Source: Halobacillus halophilus
GTDB lineage: Bacteria > Bacillota > Bacilli > Bacillales > Halobacillaceae
DNA length: 64,000 nucleotides
Direction of reading: 5' to 3'
NCBI RefSeq assembly: GCF_020171985.1
Contig: NZ_JAIVAL010000001.1
Location: forward strand, 1-64,000
Within the stretch, counting starts at the first letter, position 1, and every line of letters starts with the position of its first letter. The translations under genes and the position numbers were made by a program. The notes under the pieces were generated by a model. That model was not told where the DNA came from. It made no database searches and saw only the letters and a list, made by a program, of their open reading frames with translations. Below, in pieces: positions 57,401-64,000 of the stretch.

Positions 57401-58384
57401 TTAATAGGCACGATCTCCATTAAATATAGAGTTTTTGACAATCACATAATCTACCGTTCTCAATGCTTCCAGCTTGTTTCCGCCTGCATAGGAAATGGAA
57501 GATTGAAGGTCCTGTTCCATTTCTTCGAGAGTATCCCCCAGGCTGCCTTTATGCTCCACATACATTTTCTTGCCTTCTACATTTTTCTTTTCGCCTTTTT
57601 GGAATTCAGATGCAGACCCAAAGTATTCCTTAAAACGTTTGCCGTCTTTCTCAAATGTCTCTCCTGGAGATTCTTCGTGACCGGCAAATAGAGAACCAAT
57701 CATAACCATAGTGGCACCGAAACGAATGGATTTTGCTATATCACCATGAGTTCGAATGCCTCCATCCGCGATAATTGGTTTGCTGGCCGCTTTGGCGCAC
57801 CAGCGCAATGCAGCCAGCTGCCACCCGCCTGTACCAAATCCGGTTTTAATTTTAGTAATACATACTTTCCCTGGACCGATTCCGACTTTAGTTGCGTCAG
57901 CTCCTGCATGTTCAAGTTCTCTAACCGCTTCCGGTGTTCCTACGTTTCCAGCGATTACAAAGCTTTCAGGCAGATGGTGCTTAATATGCTGGATCATTTC
58001 TATAACGGCGTTGGAATGCCCGTGAGCAATATCAATGGTTATATAATCTGGTATCAATTTTTCAGAGGCCAGCTGCTCGATAAATCGGTACTCTTCCTTT
58101 TTTACACCGACACTAATGGAAGTAAACAAATCGCGTTCCATCATATCTTTGATAAACGTGTATCTGGCTTCGGGTTCAAAGCGATGCATAATATAAAAAT
58201 ACCCATTTTCAGCTAGATATAGAGCGATTTTCTCGTCAATAATCGTTTGCATATTTGCGGGTACTACCGGTAACTTAAACTGTCTGCTGCCCAGCATAAC
58301 GGTTGGATTACACTCTGAACGGCTGTTTACAACGCATTTAGCAGGAACAAGCTGAATATCTTCATAGTCAAATACATTTTCCAT
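57401..58384 (-). CDS. guaC: GMP reductase
   Basis: NADPH-dependent deamination of GMP to IMP, allowing guanine nucleotides to be turned into adenine nucleotides. The 327-residue TIM barrel starts [15 protein letters not shown] and has the active-site Cys175 in [11 protein letters not shown] (distinct from the IMPDH loop), [17 protein letters not shown], and [23 protein letters not shown] 58384 is chosen: AGGAG lies 8 bases upstream, while an in-frame GTG at 58393 adjoins that site. It has its own promoter with possible PurR boxes. Confidence 0.96.
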   Translation of the reverse strand: MENVFDYEDIQLVPAKCVVNSRSECNPTVMLGSRQFKLPVVPANMQTIIDEKIALYLAENGYFYIMHRFEPEARYTFIKDMMERDLFTSISVGVKKEEYRFIEQLASEKLIPDYITIDIAHGHSNAVIEMIQHIKHHLPESFVIAGNVGTPEAVRELEHAGADATKVGIGPGKVCITKIKTGFGTGGWQLAALRWCAKAASKPIIADGGIRTHGDIAKSIRFGATMVMIGSLFAGHEESPGETFEKDGKRFKEYFGSASEFQKGEKKNVEGKKMYVEHKGSLGDTLEEMEQDLQSSISYAGGNKLEALRTVDYVIVKNSIFNGDRAY

Positions 58385-58400
58385 ATTTTTCACTCCTGAA

Positions 58401-58440
58401 AACGAATATTTAAAAATACAAACAAATAATCGTTCGTCTA
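58401..58440 (-). promoter_or_regulatory. Possible PurR box pair upstream of guaC
   Basis: CGAAC (minus strand, 58436-58432) and a CGAAT core on the plus strand (58403-58407) face each other with about 24 bp between them, roughly the arrangement of paired PurBoxes (CCGAACWWT). The match is partial. Confidence 0.3.
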
Positions 58441-58446
58441 TTAGTT

Positions 58447-58475
58447 AATTTACCGTATATATTTTACTCTGTCAA
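58447..58475 (-). promoter_or_regulatory. Sigma-A promoter of guaC
   Basis: On the minus strand TTGACA (58475-58470), 17-bp spacer, TAAATT (58452-58447), about 63 bp before the guaC start. Confidence 0.7.
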
Positions 58476-58711
58476 AGACTTAAATGAGTTTTTTATTGTT
58501 TTATTCTGTTGAAAAATAGATAGATTTCTATAATAATATGAGGAAGAGTTACCTTTCCATCAGTGCTAAGCAGGAATTTACTACATAAAAGTAGAAATAA
58601 CAGGAGAAGTGGATAAACAATCACAGGATTAATGAGGGTTTTAAAATGAAGAGAGAGACAGCATATATGGACACATCTGGAAATAGAGAAAGTCATGCAG
58701 GAGGGGGAACA

Positions 58712-59926
58712 ATGGATCCATTGGATATTGTGGGAAATCTGGATCAAATTAAGCCTGTTTATCACCCTGTAGTAAGTGCGATAAGACATGATGTGGTCGG
58801 ATACGAAGTACTGGGCAGGTATTATAACGGGCGCGAATGGATAAGTTTGGGGTTCTTTTTCCATGATGACGATGTGCCGGAGGAATTTAAAGTAGAAGTT
58901 GACCAGCATTTGTTGAAATTAGCCCTTTCACAGATGATTGAATCTAACCAGGACGGCTTGTTATTCATCAATCGAAATGCGAAACAATTAATGGTGAATA
59001 ATGGCGAGGATCTATTAGACACGCTTCTCCAGTTTCAAAAACAGGGGTTTTCTATGGAGCGAGTCGTGCTTGAAGTGACCGAACATGATTTTGATGAGGA
59101 ATTTGAAGTGTTAAGCAACTTGCTGCTTTATTACAAAACGTATGGTATCCAAATTGCAGTGGATAATGTAGGGGCGAGAAGCTCAAATATTGACCGCATT
59201 CGTCAATTGGAACCACATATTTTAAAGATCAATACAGCCATAATCAGACAGCACAATTCTGATGGATTTCAGGATATTATGTACTCATTATCCATGCTTG
59301 GAAGACGTATAGGAGCAGCTTTGCTTTTTGAAAACATTGAAGATGAATCTCAACTTTACTTCGCATGGAAACACGGAGGGAGATATTATCAGGGTCATTA
59401 TTTAGCGAGGCCGGAATTTTCGCTTATTGATACAAAGTCCCTTTCTTTAAATGTGAGTACTAAAATAGCCCATTATATTAGACGTGAAAAATCGCTCGTG
59501 GAGCAAAGGTTGAAGTATATCCTGTTATGGGAAAAGAAAATTAAAGAATTACTTCCTAAATGGGAAGGTCAGAAGAAAGTAGATGCATTTATCCAAACGG
59601 CAACCTCTGAATTTAGTGAGGAAAGCTTTCGGATGTTCGTGTGCAACAGTGATGGTCAGCAAGTTTCCTCAAACTTTAATAAGCATGAAAACACTTGGGA
59701 AATCGATCCGGATAAACGAGGTTCCAACTGGGCATTCCGGCCTTATTTCTTAGAAAACGTTATGCAAATGCAAACATGGAACAAAGGTATTCTTTCTGAG
59801 ATTTATTCGGATATTGAAACAAAGGATTTAATTCGGACATTTAGCTTTCCTCTATCAGCTGAGTATTTTCTATTTATTGATATTCGTTATTCCTATTTGT
59901 ATGATCATGAATGTTTATTAATTTAA
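58712..59926 (+). CDS. Degenerate EAL-domain protein (YkuI-like, probable c-di-GMP receptor)
   Basis: 404-residue cytosolic protein with an EAL domain (about 10-245) and a C-terminal PAS-like YkuI_C domain (about 290-400; FRMFVCNSDG, WAFRPYFLENVMQMQTWNKG). Overall order and length match B. subtilis YkuI, which binds c-di-GMP without clear phosphodiesterase activity. Catalytic motifs are altered: EVLGR for EVLLR (Glu32), DNVGAR for DDFGTG (151-156), and KIN for KID (172-174). Asn87 and Glu121/Glu124 remain. ATG 58712 is chosen with GGAGGGGG 4-5 bases upstream; upstream ATG 58646 lacks a site and conserved sequence. Confidence 0.9.
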   Translation: MDPLDIVGNLDQIKPVYHPVVSAIRHDVVGYEVLGRYYNGREWISLGFFFHDDDVPEEFKVEVDQHLLKLALSQMIESNQDGLLFINRNAKQLMVNNGEDLLDTLLQFQKQGFSMERVVLEVTEHDFDEEFEVLSNLLLYYKTYGIQIAVDNVGARSSNIDRIRQLEPHILKINTAIIRQHNSDGFQDIMYSLSMLGRRIGAALLFENIEDESQLYFAWKHGGRYYQGHYLARPEFSLIDTKSLSLNVSTKIAHYIRREKSLVEQRLKYILLWEKKIKELLPKWEGQKKVDAFIQTATSEFSEESFRMFVCNSDGQQVSSNFNKHENTWEIDPDKRGSNWAFRPYFLENVMQMQTWNKGILSEIYSDIETKDLIRTFSFPLSAEYFLFIDIRYSYLYDHECLLI

Positions 59927-59958
59927 TATGAAAGCAGTAAGTGGAAAATTAGGAGAGA

Positions 59959-59988
59959 TGCTGAACCTTTAGGGGTTCAGCATTTTTT
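59959..59988 (+). terminator. Terminator after the EAL gene
   Basis: TGCTGAACC and GGTTCAGCA around TTTAGG, followed by T6. Confidence 0.92.
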
Positions 59989-60103
59989 GGTTTATTATAT
60001 TTACTTATACCTTGTGTGGTGTGGCTATAAACAGATTGCTTTCTTTCGCTTCGTGGATTTGCCATAATACTTCTTGCAAGAATGAAAGAGGAGGATTTGA
60101 AAA

Positions 60104-61210
60104 ATGACTAATAATACGAATCAATCAACCGAACCATTATTCCAAACATTTAATAGCGATAATCTTGTATTAGAAAACCGTACGGTCATGGCACCAATGA
60201 CCCGAGGATTTTCACCCGGCAACATTCCAGATCAGAACGTGGCTGATTACTATCGCCGTCGTGCTGAAAATGGAGTGGGGCTGATTGTTACTGAAGGAAC
60301 CGGCATTAATCATCCAGCATCGGTATCAGGAGCCAGTATCCCTGTTTTTCACGGGGAAAAAGCATTGGAAGGATGGAGCAATGTTGTAAAACAGGTTCAT
60401 GATGCAGGCGGAAAAATTGTACCCCAGCTATGGCATGTAGGGATGACAAGAAGCAAAGGAGATCTGCCAAATGAGGAAGCTCTTCCAGTAGGTCCATCCG
60501 GTTTGAGTCTTGATGGTGAACCGGTAACGGAGCCTCTTACAGAGCAGGAGATCGGTGAATTAGTTGAAGCTTATGCACAAGGCGCAGCGGATGCTAAACG
60601 TTTAGGATTTGATGGGATTGAGATCCATGGTGCTCATGGCTATCTAATTGACCAATTCTTCTGGGCAAATACAAACCGCCGCTCAGATCGTTATGGTGGT
60701 GATCTTGTAGGTCGTACTCAATTTGCTGTAGAAGTGGTAAAAGCATGTCGTCGTGAAGTCGGTCCCGACTTTCCGATTATTTTCCGTTTTTCTCAATGGA
60801 AAATGAATGATTTCAAAGCTAAACTTGCTGAAACCCCGGATGAATTAGAACGTTTTCTACAACCTCTTGTGGAAGCGGGTGTCGATATCTTCCATTGTTC
60901 TACCCGCCGATTCTGGGAAGCAGAATTTGAAGGCTCTGATCTGAACTTAGCAGGATGGACGAAGAAATTAACAGGTAAGCCTGTTATTTCAGTGGGATCC
61001 GTTGGGCTGGATGGAGAGTTTACGAGTTTTTCTGGTGCTAATACAACCAGTCTCGATGGTCTTGTTGAAAAACTTGATCAGGAAGAATTCGATCTCGTAG
61101 CCATTGGCCGTTCTTTATTAATGGACCCTGAATGGGTAAGGAAAGTGCGTGAAGGTCAGGAGAATGATTTACTGCCTTTTGATAAAGAAGCGCTGCAAAA
61201 ATTATATTAA
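60104..61210 (+). CDS. NADH:flavin oxidoreductase (old yellow enzyme family)
   Basis: 368-residue FMN TIM-barrel reductase of activated alkenes or nitro compounds. Family blocks include APMTRGFSPGNIPDQNVADY, QLWHVGM, the GAHGYLIDQFF motif that contributes to the FMN and substrate site, TNRRSDRYGG and AIGRSLLMDPEWV. It lacks the C-terminal [4Fe-4S] and FAD domains of 2,4-dienoyl-CoA reductases, so it is a single-domain OYE. GGAGG precedes the ATG. The physiological substrate is unknown; oxidative or electrophile stress roles are usual. Confidence 0.93.
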   Translation: MTNNTNQSTEPLFQTFNSDNLVLENRTVMAPMTRGFSPGNIPDQNVADYYRRRAENGVGLIVTEGTGINHPASVSGASIPVFHGEKALEGWSNVVKQVHDAGGKIVPQLWHVGMTRSKGDLPNEEALPVGPSGLSLDGEPVTEPLTEQEIGELVEAYAQGAADAKRLGFDGIEIHGAHGYLIDQFFWANTNRRSDRYGGDLVGRTQFAVEVVKACRREVGPDFPIIFRFSQWKMNDFKAKLAETPDELERFLQPLVEAGVDIFHCSTRRFWEAEFEGSDLNLAGWTKKLTGKPVISVGSVGLDGEFTSFSGANTTSLDGLVEKLDQEEFDLVAIGRSLLMDPEWVRKVREGQENDLLPFDKEALQKLY

Positions 61211-61224
61211 ATCATTATTCTAAT

Positions 61225-61262
61225 AAAAGCGCCAAATCCACACTAGGATTTGGCGCTTTTTT
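61225..61262. terminator. Bidirectional terminator between the OYE and ferredoxin genes
   Basis: AAAAGCGCCAAATCC and GGATTTGGCGCTTTT, a 15-bp stem with A and T tracts on either side. Confidence 0.93.
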
Positions 61263-61502
61263 CTATATATTACCGAAAAATTTTTCTGCTTTATCCAAGT
61301 AAGGCTCTTCATCAGGTGTCATTTCATATTCTTCGACAATAGCATCTACAGGGCAGGCTGCCACACATGCTCCGCAGTCGATACAAATGTCTGGATTAAT
61401 ATAAAATTGATCCGGGCCTTCTGCGATACAATCTACAGGACAAACGGTAACACATTCTCCTGCTTTTTCTGATTCGCACGGGCTGGTTATTACAAAAGCC
61501 AT
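61263..61502 (-). CDS. Ferredoxin (bacterial [3Fe-4S]/[4Fe-4S] type)
   Basis: 79-residue acidic electron carrier. Two cysteine groups are visible: Cys9, Cys17 and Cys21 (PCESEKAGECVTVCPVD), and CIDCGACVAACP (Cys40, 43, 46, 50). The second is a full CxxCxxCxxxCP; the N-terminal group has a longer spacing, as in YfhL/FdxA-type ferredoxins with one altered cluster site. GGAGGG lies just before the ATG at 61502. The redox partner is not evident; the neighbouring flavin reductase is convergent, not in the same operon. Confidence 0.93.
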   Translation of the reverse strand: MAFVITSPCESEKAGECVTVCPVDCIAEGPDQFYINPDICIDCGACVAACPVDAIVEEYEMTPDEEPYLDKAEKFFGNI

Positions 61503-61596
61503 AATAGCCCTCCTTTCATTATAATTTTAGTGCCATTAAATGTTTTTTTTAACTTTACCATAACCTGATTATGGATAAATTTACATTCATGGCTTT

Positions 61597-62472
61597 TTAT
61601 TCAGCAGGAGGTCCGAACTTGCCTTGATTGAAGTCAAGATAAGCCTGCTTAATTTCATCCATCGAATTCATAACAAATGGACCATAAGGAACGATGTTCT
61701 CTCTAATTGGAGCACCAGAATAAACAAGGATTTTAGTTTGACGTTTGTTAGCTCTGATTTTTAGTTCACTGGATTGATGCTCATTTCCTTTATCCTTATA
61801 GGTGAGTGTTGCCACACCATGTTTATTAAGCTCGGTACTGCTTGTCCCGGCGGATATACTTCCGGCTAATACGTAAAGAAAGGCGTTATGGTCCTCAGGT
61901 ATATAATGAGAAAGTTCGGCACCATCAGACAGAGTAATCTCACTTAATGTAAAAGGAACAATAGATTCTAAAGGCCCTTTAACTCCTGCAATGTTTCCGG
62001 AAAAAACCTTTATGGACCCACCGTCAAACGAAACAACAGGCGCCTTTTCAGAGTACACATTCTGATAAATCGTATCCGTATTTCTTTTATCTTTAGGAAG
62101 GTTTAACCATAGTTGAAGGGTGTGCGCGATATCATCTTCCACACCATCTTCTGCATGACGAGCAGCCCATCCCGCATTCATGTACTGAACGTCACCTGGC
62201 TCAAGAATATCATGTCCTCCGCCGTTGTCGATATGTTCAAGACGGCCATCCACTACATAGGTAACGGTTTGAAACCCGCGATGGGGGTGGTCAGGAAACG
62301 TGCCTTTTTTAAACCAGTCCTCCGCCATTAGAATGAACGGATCGAATTCTGCCCAGCGGTCTACGGGTAGTACCCATCCTTTTTGGATAGCCGGGAAACC
62401 CATTTCATTATATTTTACATACCATGAATCTTTCACATCTCTTTTAAAGTATGTTTCATCCAATTCTATCAT
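61597..62472 (-). CDS. Pirin family protein
   Basis: 291-residue bicupin. The metal site of pirins is present: DHPHRGFQTVTY (two His) and AGWAARHAED (His and Glu). Some bacterial pirins have quercetin 2,3-dioxygenase-like activity or bind partners such as pyruvate dehydrogenase; the role here is unknown. The N-terminal 30 residues (YFKRDVKDSWYVKYNEMG) precede the first cupin (about 30-130); the second spans about 165-275. AAGGATGATA precedes the ATG. A MarR gene lies 53 bp upstream on the same strand and may regulate it. Confidence 0.9.
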   Translation of the reverse strand: MIELDETYFKRDVKDSWYVKYNEMGFPAIQKGWVLPVDRWAEFDPFILMAEDWFKKGTFPDHPHRGFQTVTYVVDGRLEHIDNGGGHDILEPGDVQYMNAGWAARHAEDGVEDDIAHTLQLWLNLPKDKRNTDTIYQNVYSEKAPVVSFDGGSIKVFSGNIAGVKGPLESIVPFTLSEITLSDGAELSHYIPEDHNAFLYVLAGSISAGTSSTELNKHGVATLTYKDKGNEHQSSELKIRANKRQTKILVYSGAPIRENIVPYGPFVMNSMDEIKQAYLDFNQGKFGPPAE

Positions 62473-62525
62473 CCTTTCTAATCAATTTGCTATTGCTGTT
62501 GTTTTAAAAATTTATATAAATGATG

Positions 62526-62963
62526 TTATTCGGGGAATTCATTGAAGTTTTCGTCTATCTTGTTAAGAAGATGTTCTAATTGCTCTTTCTCTTTACTCGT
62601 TAGATTTTTAGTGGCAATCTTATTGAATTCTTCAGTCACTGGCATTATTTCCTCCCGTAATTCGCTGCCGGTTGTCGTGAGATAAAGCTCCAGTGAACGG
62701 CGGTCTTCTGTTGAGTATTTCCTAGTAATAAAACCTTTACTCTCCAAGCTGGAAGCCATACGGGCAATGTTCGTTTTATCTTTATTTAACTTCTTGGCGA
62801 TCTGTCTCTGGTTTAGTCCATCTTCTTCCCAGAGAAGCATCATAATGAGATTCTGTTCGGGTGCAAGATTGTATGGTTCAAGTCTCGATTTAATATAATT
62901 CGTCAATTTTAAATCGGTGCGATGGATTTTAATGGTGATATAATCTTCAAAAGATAACTTCAA
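62526..62963 (-). CDS. MarR-family transcriptional regulator
   Basis: 145-residue dimeric winged-helix repressor. The helix-turn-helix is LNQRQIAKKLNKDKTNIARM, followed by the wing KGFITRKYSTEDRRSLELYL with the conserved DxR. No cysteine suggests a non-thiol ligand signal. GAGAGGG precedes the ATG. It is immediately upstream of, and in the same direction as, the pirin gene, so an autoregulated marR-pirin pair is likely. The effector is unknown. Confidence 0.92.
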   Translation of the reverse strand: MKLSFEDYITIKIHRTDLKLTNYIKSRLEPYNLAPEQNLIMMLLWEEDGLNQRQIAKKLNKDKTNIARMASSLESKGFITRKYSTEDRRSLELYLTTTGSELREEIMPVTEEFNKIATKNLTSKEKEQLEHLLNKIDENFNEFPE

Positions 62964-63256
62964 GGTACATCCCTCTCTTGGTCTGCCATCACAAAATAGT
63001 TGCTACACATACTAATTAATATAACTACAGATTAAGAAATAAAAACAGGTTTGTCAAAAGAACGGCTTTAGGTCTTTTAAACTAGATAAGTCAAATCGTC
63101 AGTAACAGGTTTCTGCTAAAACTACGAGTTTATGTTCTTGAACCATCCCATTCAACTCATATAAAATGAAGCGGTTAGATTCTGTATATTCACATATAGG
63201 TGTTATGGTAAAAATATAGCTTTTCTACTGAAATCTACTAAATAAGGAGTCCATGT

Positions 63257-63538
63257 ATGAGAAAAACGAAACGATTCAAGGAGGATGCAAGGTATCGTGT
63301 AGCTAATCGAGAAGCTTTAATCGGGCTTGTGCTGGTCATGATTAATTTTGCATTGTGGTTTGGGTTTGCCTATGGACTGGGTTCAAAACCCGTAGAAGAA
63401 TATAGTTATATTTGGGGACTGCCGGCCTGGTTTTTCTACAGCTGCATTGCCTCGACTGTTTTAGTCGTTGTATTAGTGATGCTTGCTGTTAAGTTTCTGT
63501 ACAAAGAAGTGTCGTTTGAAGAGGAGGATGAAGAATGA
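63257..63538 (+). CDS. yhdT: YhdT-family (DUF997) membrane protein
   Basis: 93-residue membrane protein with two predicted helices (about 20-40 and 55-82) and an acidic C-terminus. The N-terminal ARYRVANREALIGLVLVMIN and WGLPAWFFYSCI match the YhdT/DUF997 family, whose genes sit directly before panF and whose products are thought to assist the pantothenate symporter. AAGGAG precedes the ATG. Its TGA overlaps the panF start (ATGA), so the two are translationally coupled. Confidence 0.88.
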   Translation: MRKTKRFKEDARYRVANREALIGLVLVMINFALWFGFAYGLGSKPVEEYSYIWGLPAWFFYSCIASTVLVVVLVMLAVKFLYKEVSFEEEDEE

Positions 63539-64000
63539 ACGGGGAGGTAATTATACCGCTTTTATTATTTCTGATGATTATTTTCTTCGTAGGTTTCTAT
63601 GCCTCTAAGCATATTAGATCCACCTCGAACTTTCTCCAGGAATATTTTCTTGGAAGCAGACAGCTGGGGGGATTTATCCTTGCCATGACGATGACGGCTA
63701 CATATGGAAGTGCAAGCAGTTTCGTAGGAGGACCCGGAGTAGCTTACACGATGGGACTTGGATGGGTACTGCTTTCAATGTCTCAACTGGCGACTGGATA
63801 CTTTGTGCTTTCTGTGCTTGGCAAAAAGTTTGCCATCATGGCGAGGAAAATTAGAGCGGTTACGTTAATTGATTTTCTAAAAGAAAGATATCAGAGTAAA
63901 TGGGTAGTCATTTTATCAGCAGCAAGCATTATTATTTTTCTATTTTCAGCAATGGCTGCTCAATGGGTTGGCGGAGCCCGGTTAATCGAATCGCTCACTG
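63535..64000 (+). CDS. panF: Sodium/pantothenate symporter PanF, N-terminal part
   Basis: Partial gene running off the window; 155 codons are visible. The product belongs to the sodium:solute symporter family: the first helices, SNFLQEYFLGSRQLGGFILA, TATYGSASSFVGGPGVAYTM and VTLIDFLKERYQSKW are typical, and the yhdT-panF pairing points to pantothenate. GAGGAGG lies 8 bases before the ATG. Uptake would feed coenzyme A synthesis, in which coaBC (22.6 kb) acts. Confidence 0.9.
   Translation, partial: MNGEVIIPLLLFLMIIFFVGFYASKHIRSTSNFLQEYFLGSRQLGGFILAMTMTATYGSASSFVGGPGVAYTMGLGWVLLSMSQLATGYFVLSVLGKKFAIMARKIRAVTLIDFLKERYQSKWVVILSAASIIIFLFSAMAAQWVGGARLIESLT

Overview
The window looks like chromosomal DNA of a moderately halophilic, endospore-forming Bacillaceae bacterium, most probably Halobacillus or a close relative. 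That is an inference from three things: Bacillus-type gene order (ylmC-pgeF-ylmE-sepF-ylmG-ylmH-divIVA, pyrR-pyrE, gmk-rpoZ-coaBC-priA-fmt-rsmB-prpC-prkC-rsgA-rpe-thiN-spoVM), sporulation genes (ylmC, spoVM), and rather acidic proteins. No rRNA or tRNA gene is present to confirm it.

Layout. 1-330: the 3' end of an IS3-family insertion sequence that has landed in a dispersed repeat. 469-6085: cell-division and cell-wall cluster ending in lspA and rluD; ileS is missing between divIVA and lspA. 6082-17930: complete de novo pyrimidine operon (pyrR, pyrP, pyrB, pyrC, pyrAA, pyrAB, pyrK, pyrD, pyrF, pyrE) with one strong promoter and three PyrR attenuators. 17988-20196: a small membrane-protein gene and, convergently, rqcH. 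20378-34798: core cluster yicC-remA-gmk-rpoZ-coaBC-priA-fmt-rsmB-prpC-prkC-rsgA-rpe, then thiN, the 26-codon spoVM and divergent rpmB; def and rlmN are missing from their usual places (rlmN lies at 44.4-45.5 kb). 35043-37100: yloU and yloV.

From about 37.1 kb to the end, core synteny is lost. The genes are mostly single units separated by good terminators: an RsbR-like stress protein, a sugar porter, an SDR oxidoreductase, a DUF2332 protein, an Hsp20, a DUF420 protein, uvsE, rlmN, a universal stress protein, a LacI regulator with an orphan sugar-binding lipoprotein, a copper cluster (csoR, copA, a 16-Cys copper-storage protein, a CopB-type ATPase), a Nudix hydrolase, a phosphoesterase, guaC, a YkuI-like degenerate EAL protein, an OYE-family reductase, a ferredoxin, MarR-pirin and the start of yhdT-panF.

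The most unusual feature is a family of dispersed, strongly structured repeats. Two full copies of about 543 bp (33131-33674 and 45658-46199) have terminal inverted repeats of about 37 bp. Each carries two related hairpin modules in opposite orientation. A third copy is cut by the IS at the left edge (213-330), and an 83-bp end-to-end remnant lies at 56396-56478. Long stems in the two full copies differ in sequence yet stay complementary, which points to selection on a folded RNA or DNA form, or to a hairpin-maintaining mechanism. One full copy separates rpe from thiN.

How the genes work together: the pyr operon makes UMP and imports uracil under PyrR-UMP feedback. The 20-37 kb block joins nucleotide and coenzyme A supply, replication restart, initiator-tRNA formylation, rRNA modification, PrkC/PrpC signalling and ribosome assembly. 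The copper genes form a sensor, efflux and storage set with candidate CsoR boxes. The LacI regulator probably controls itself and the binding-protein gene through four near-identical palindromes.
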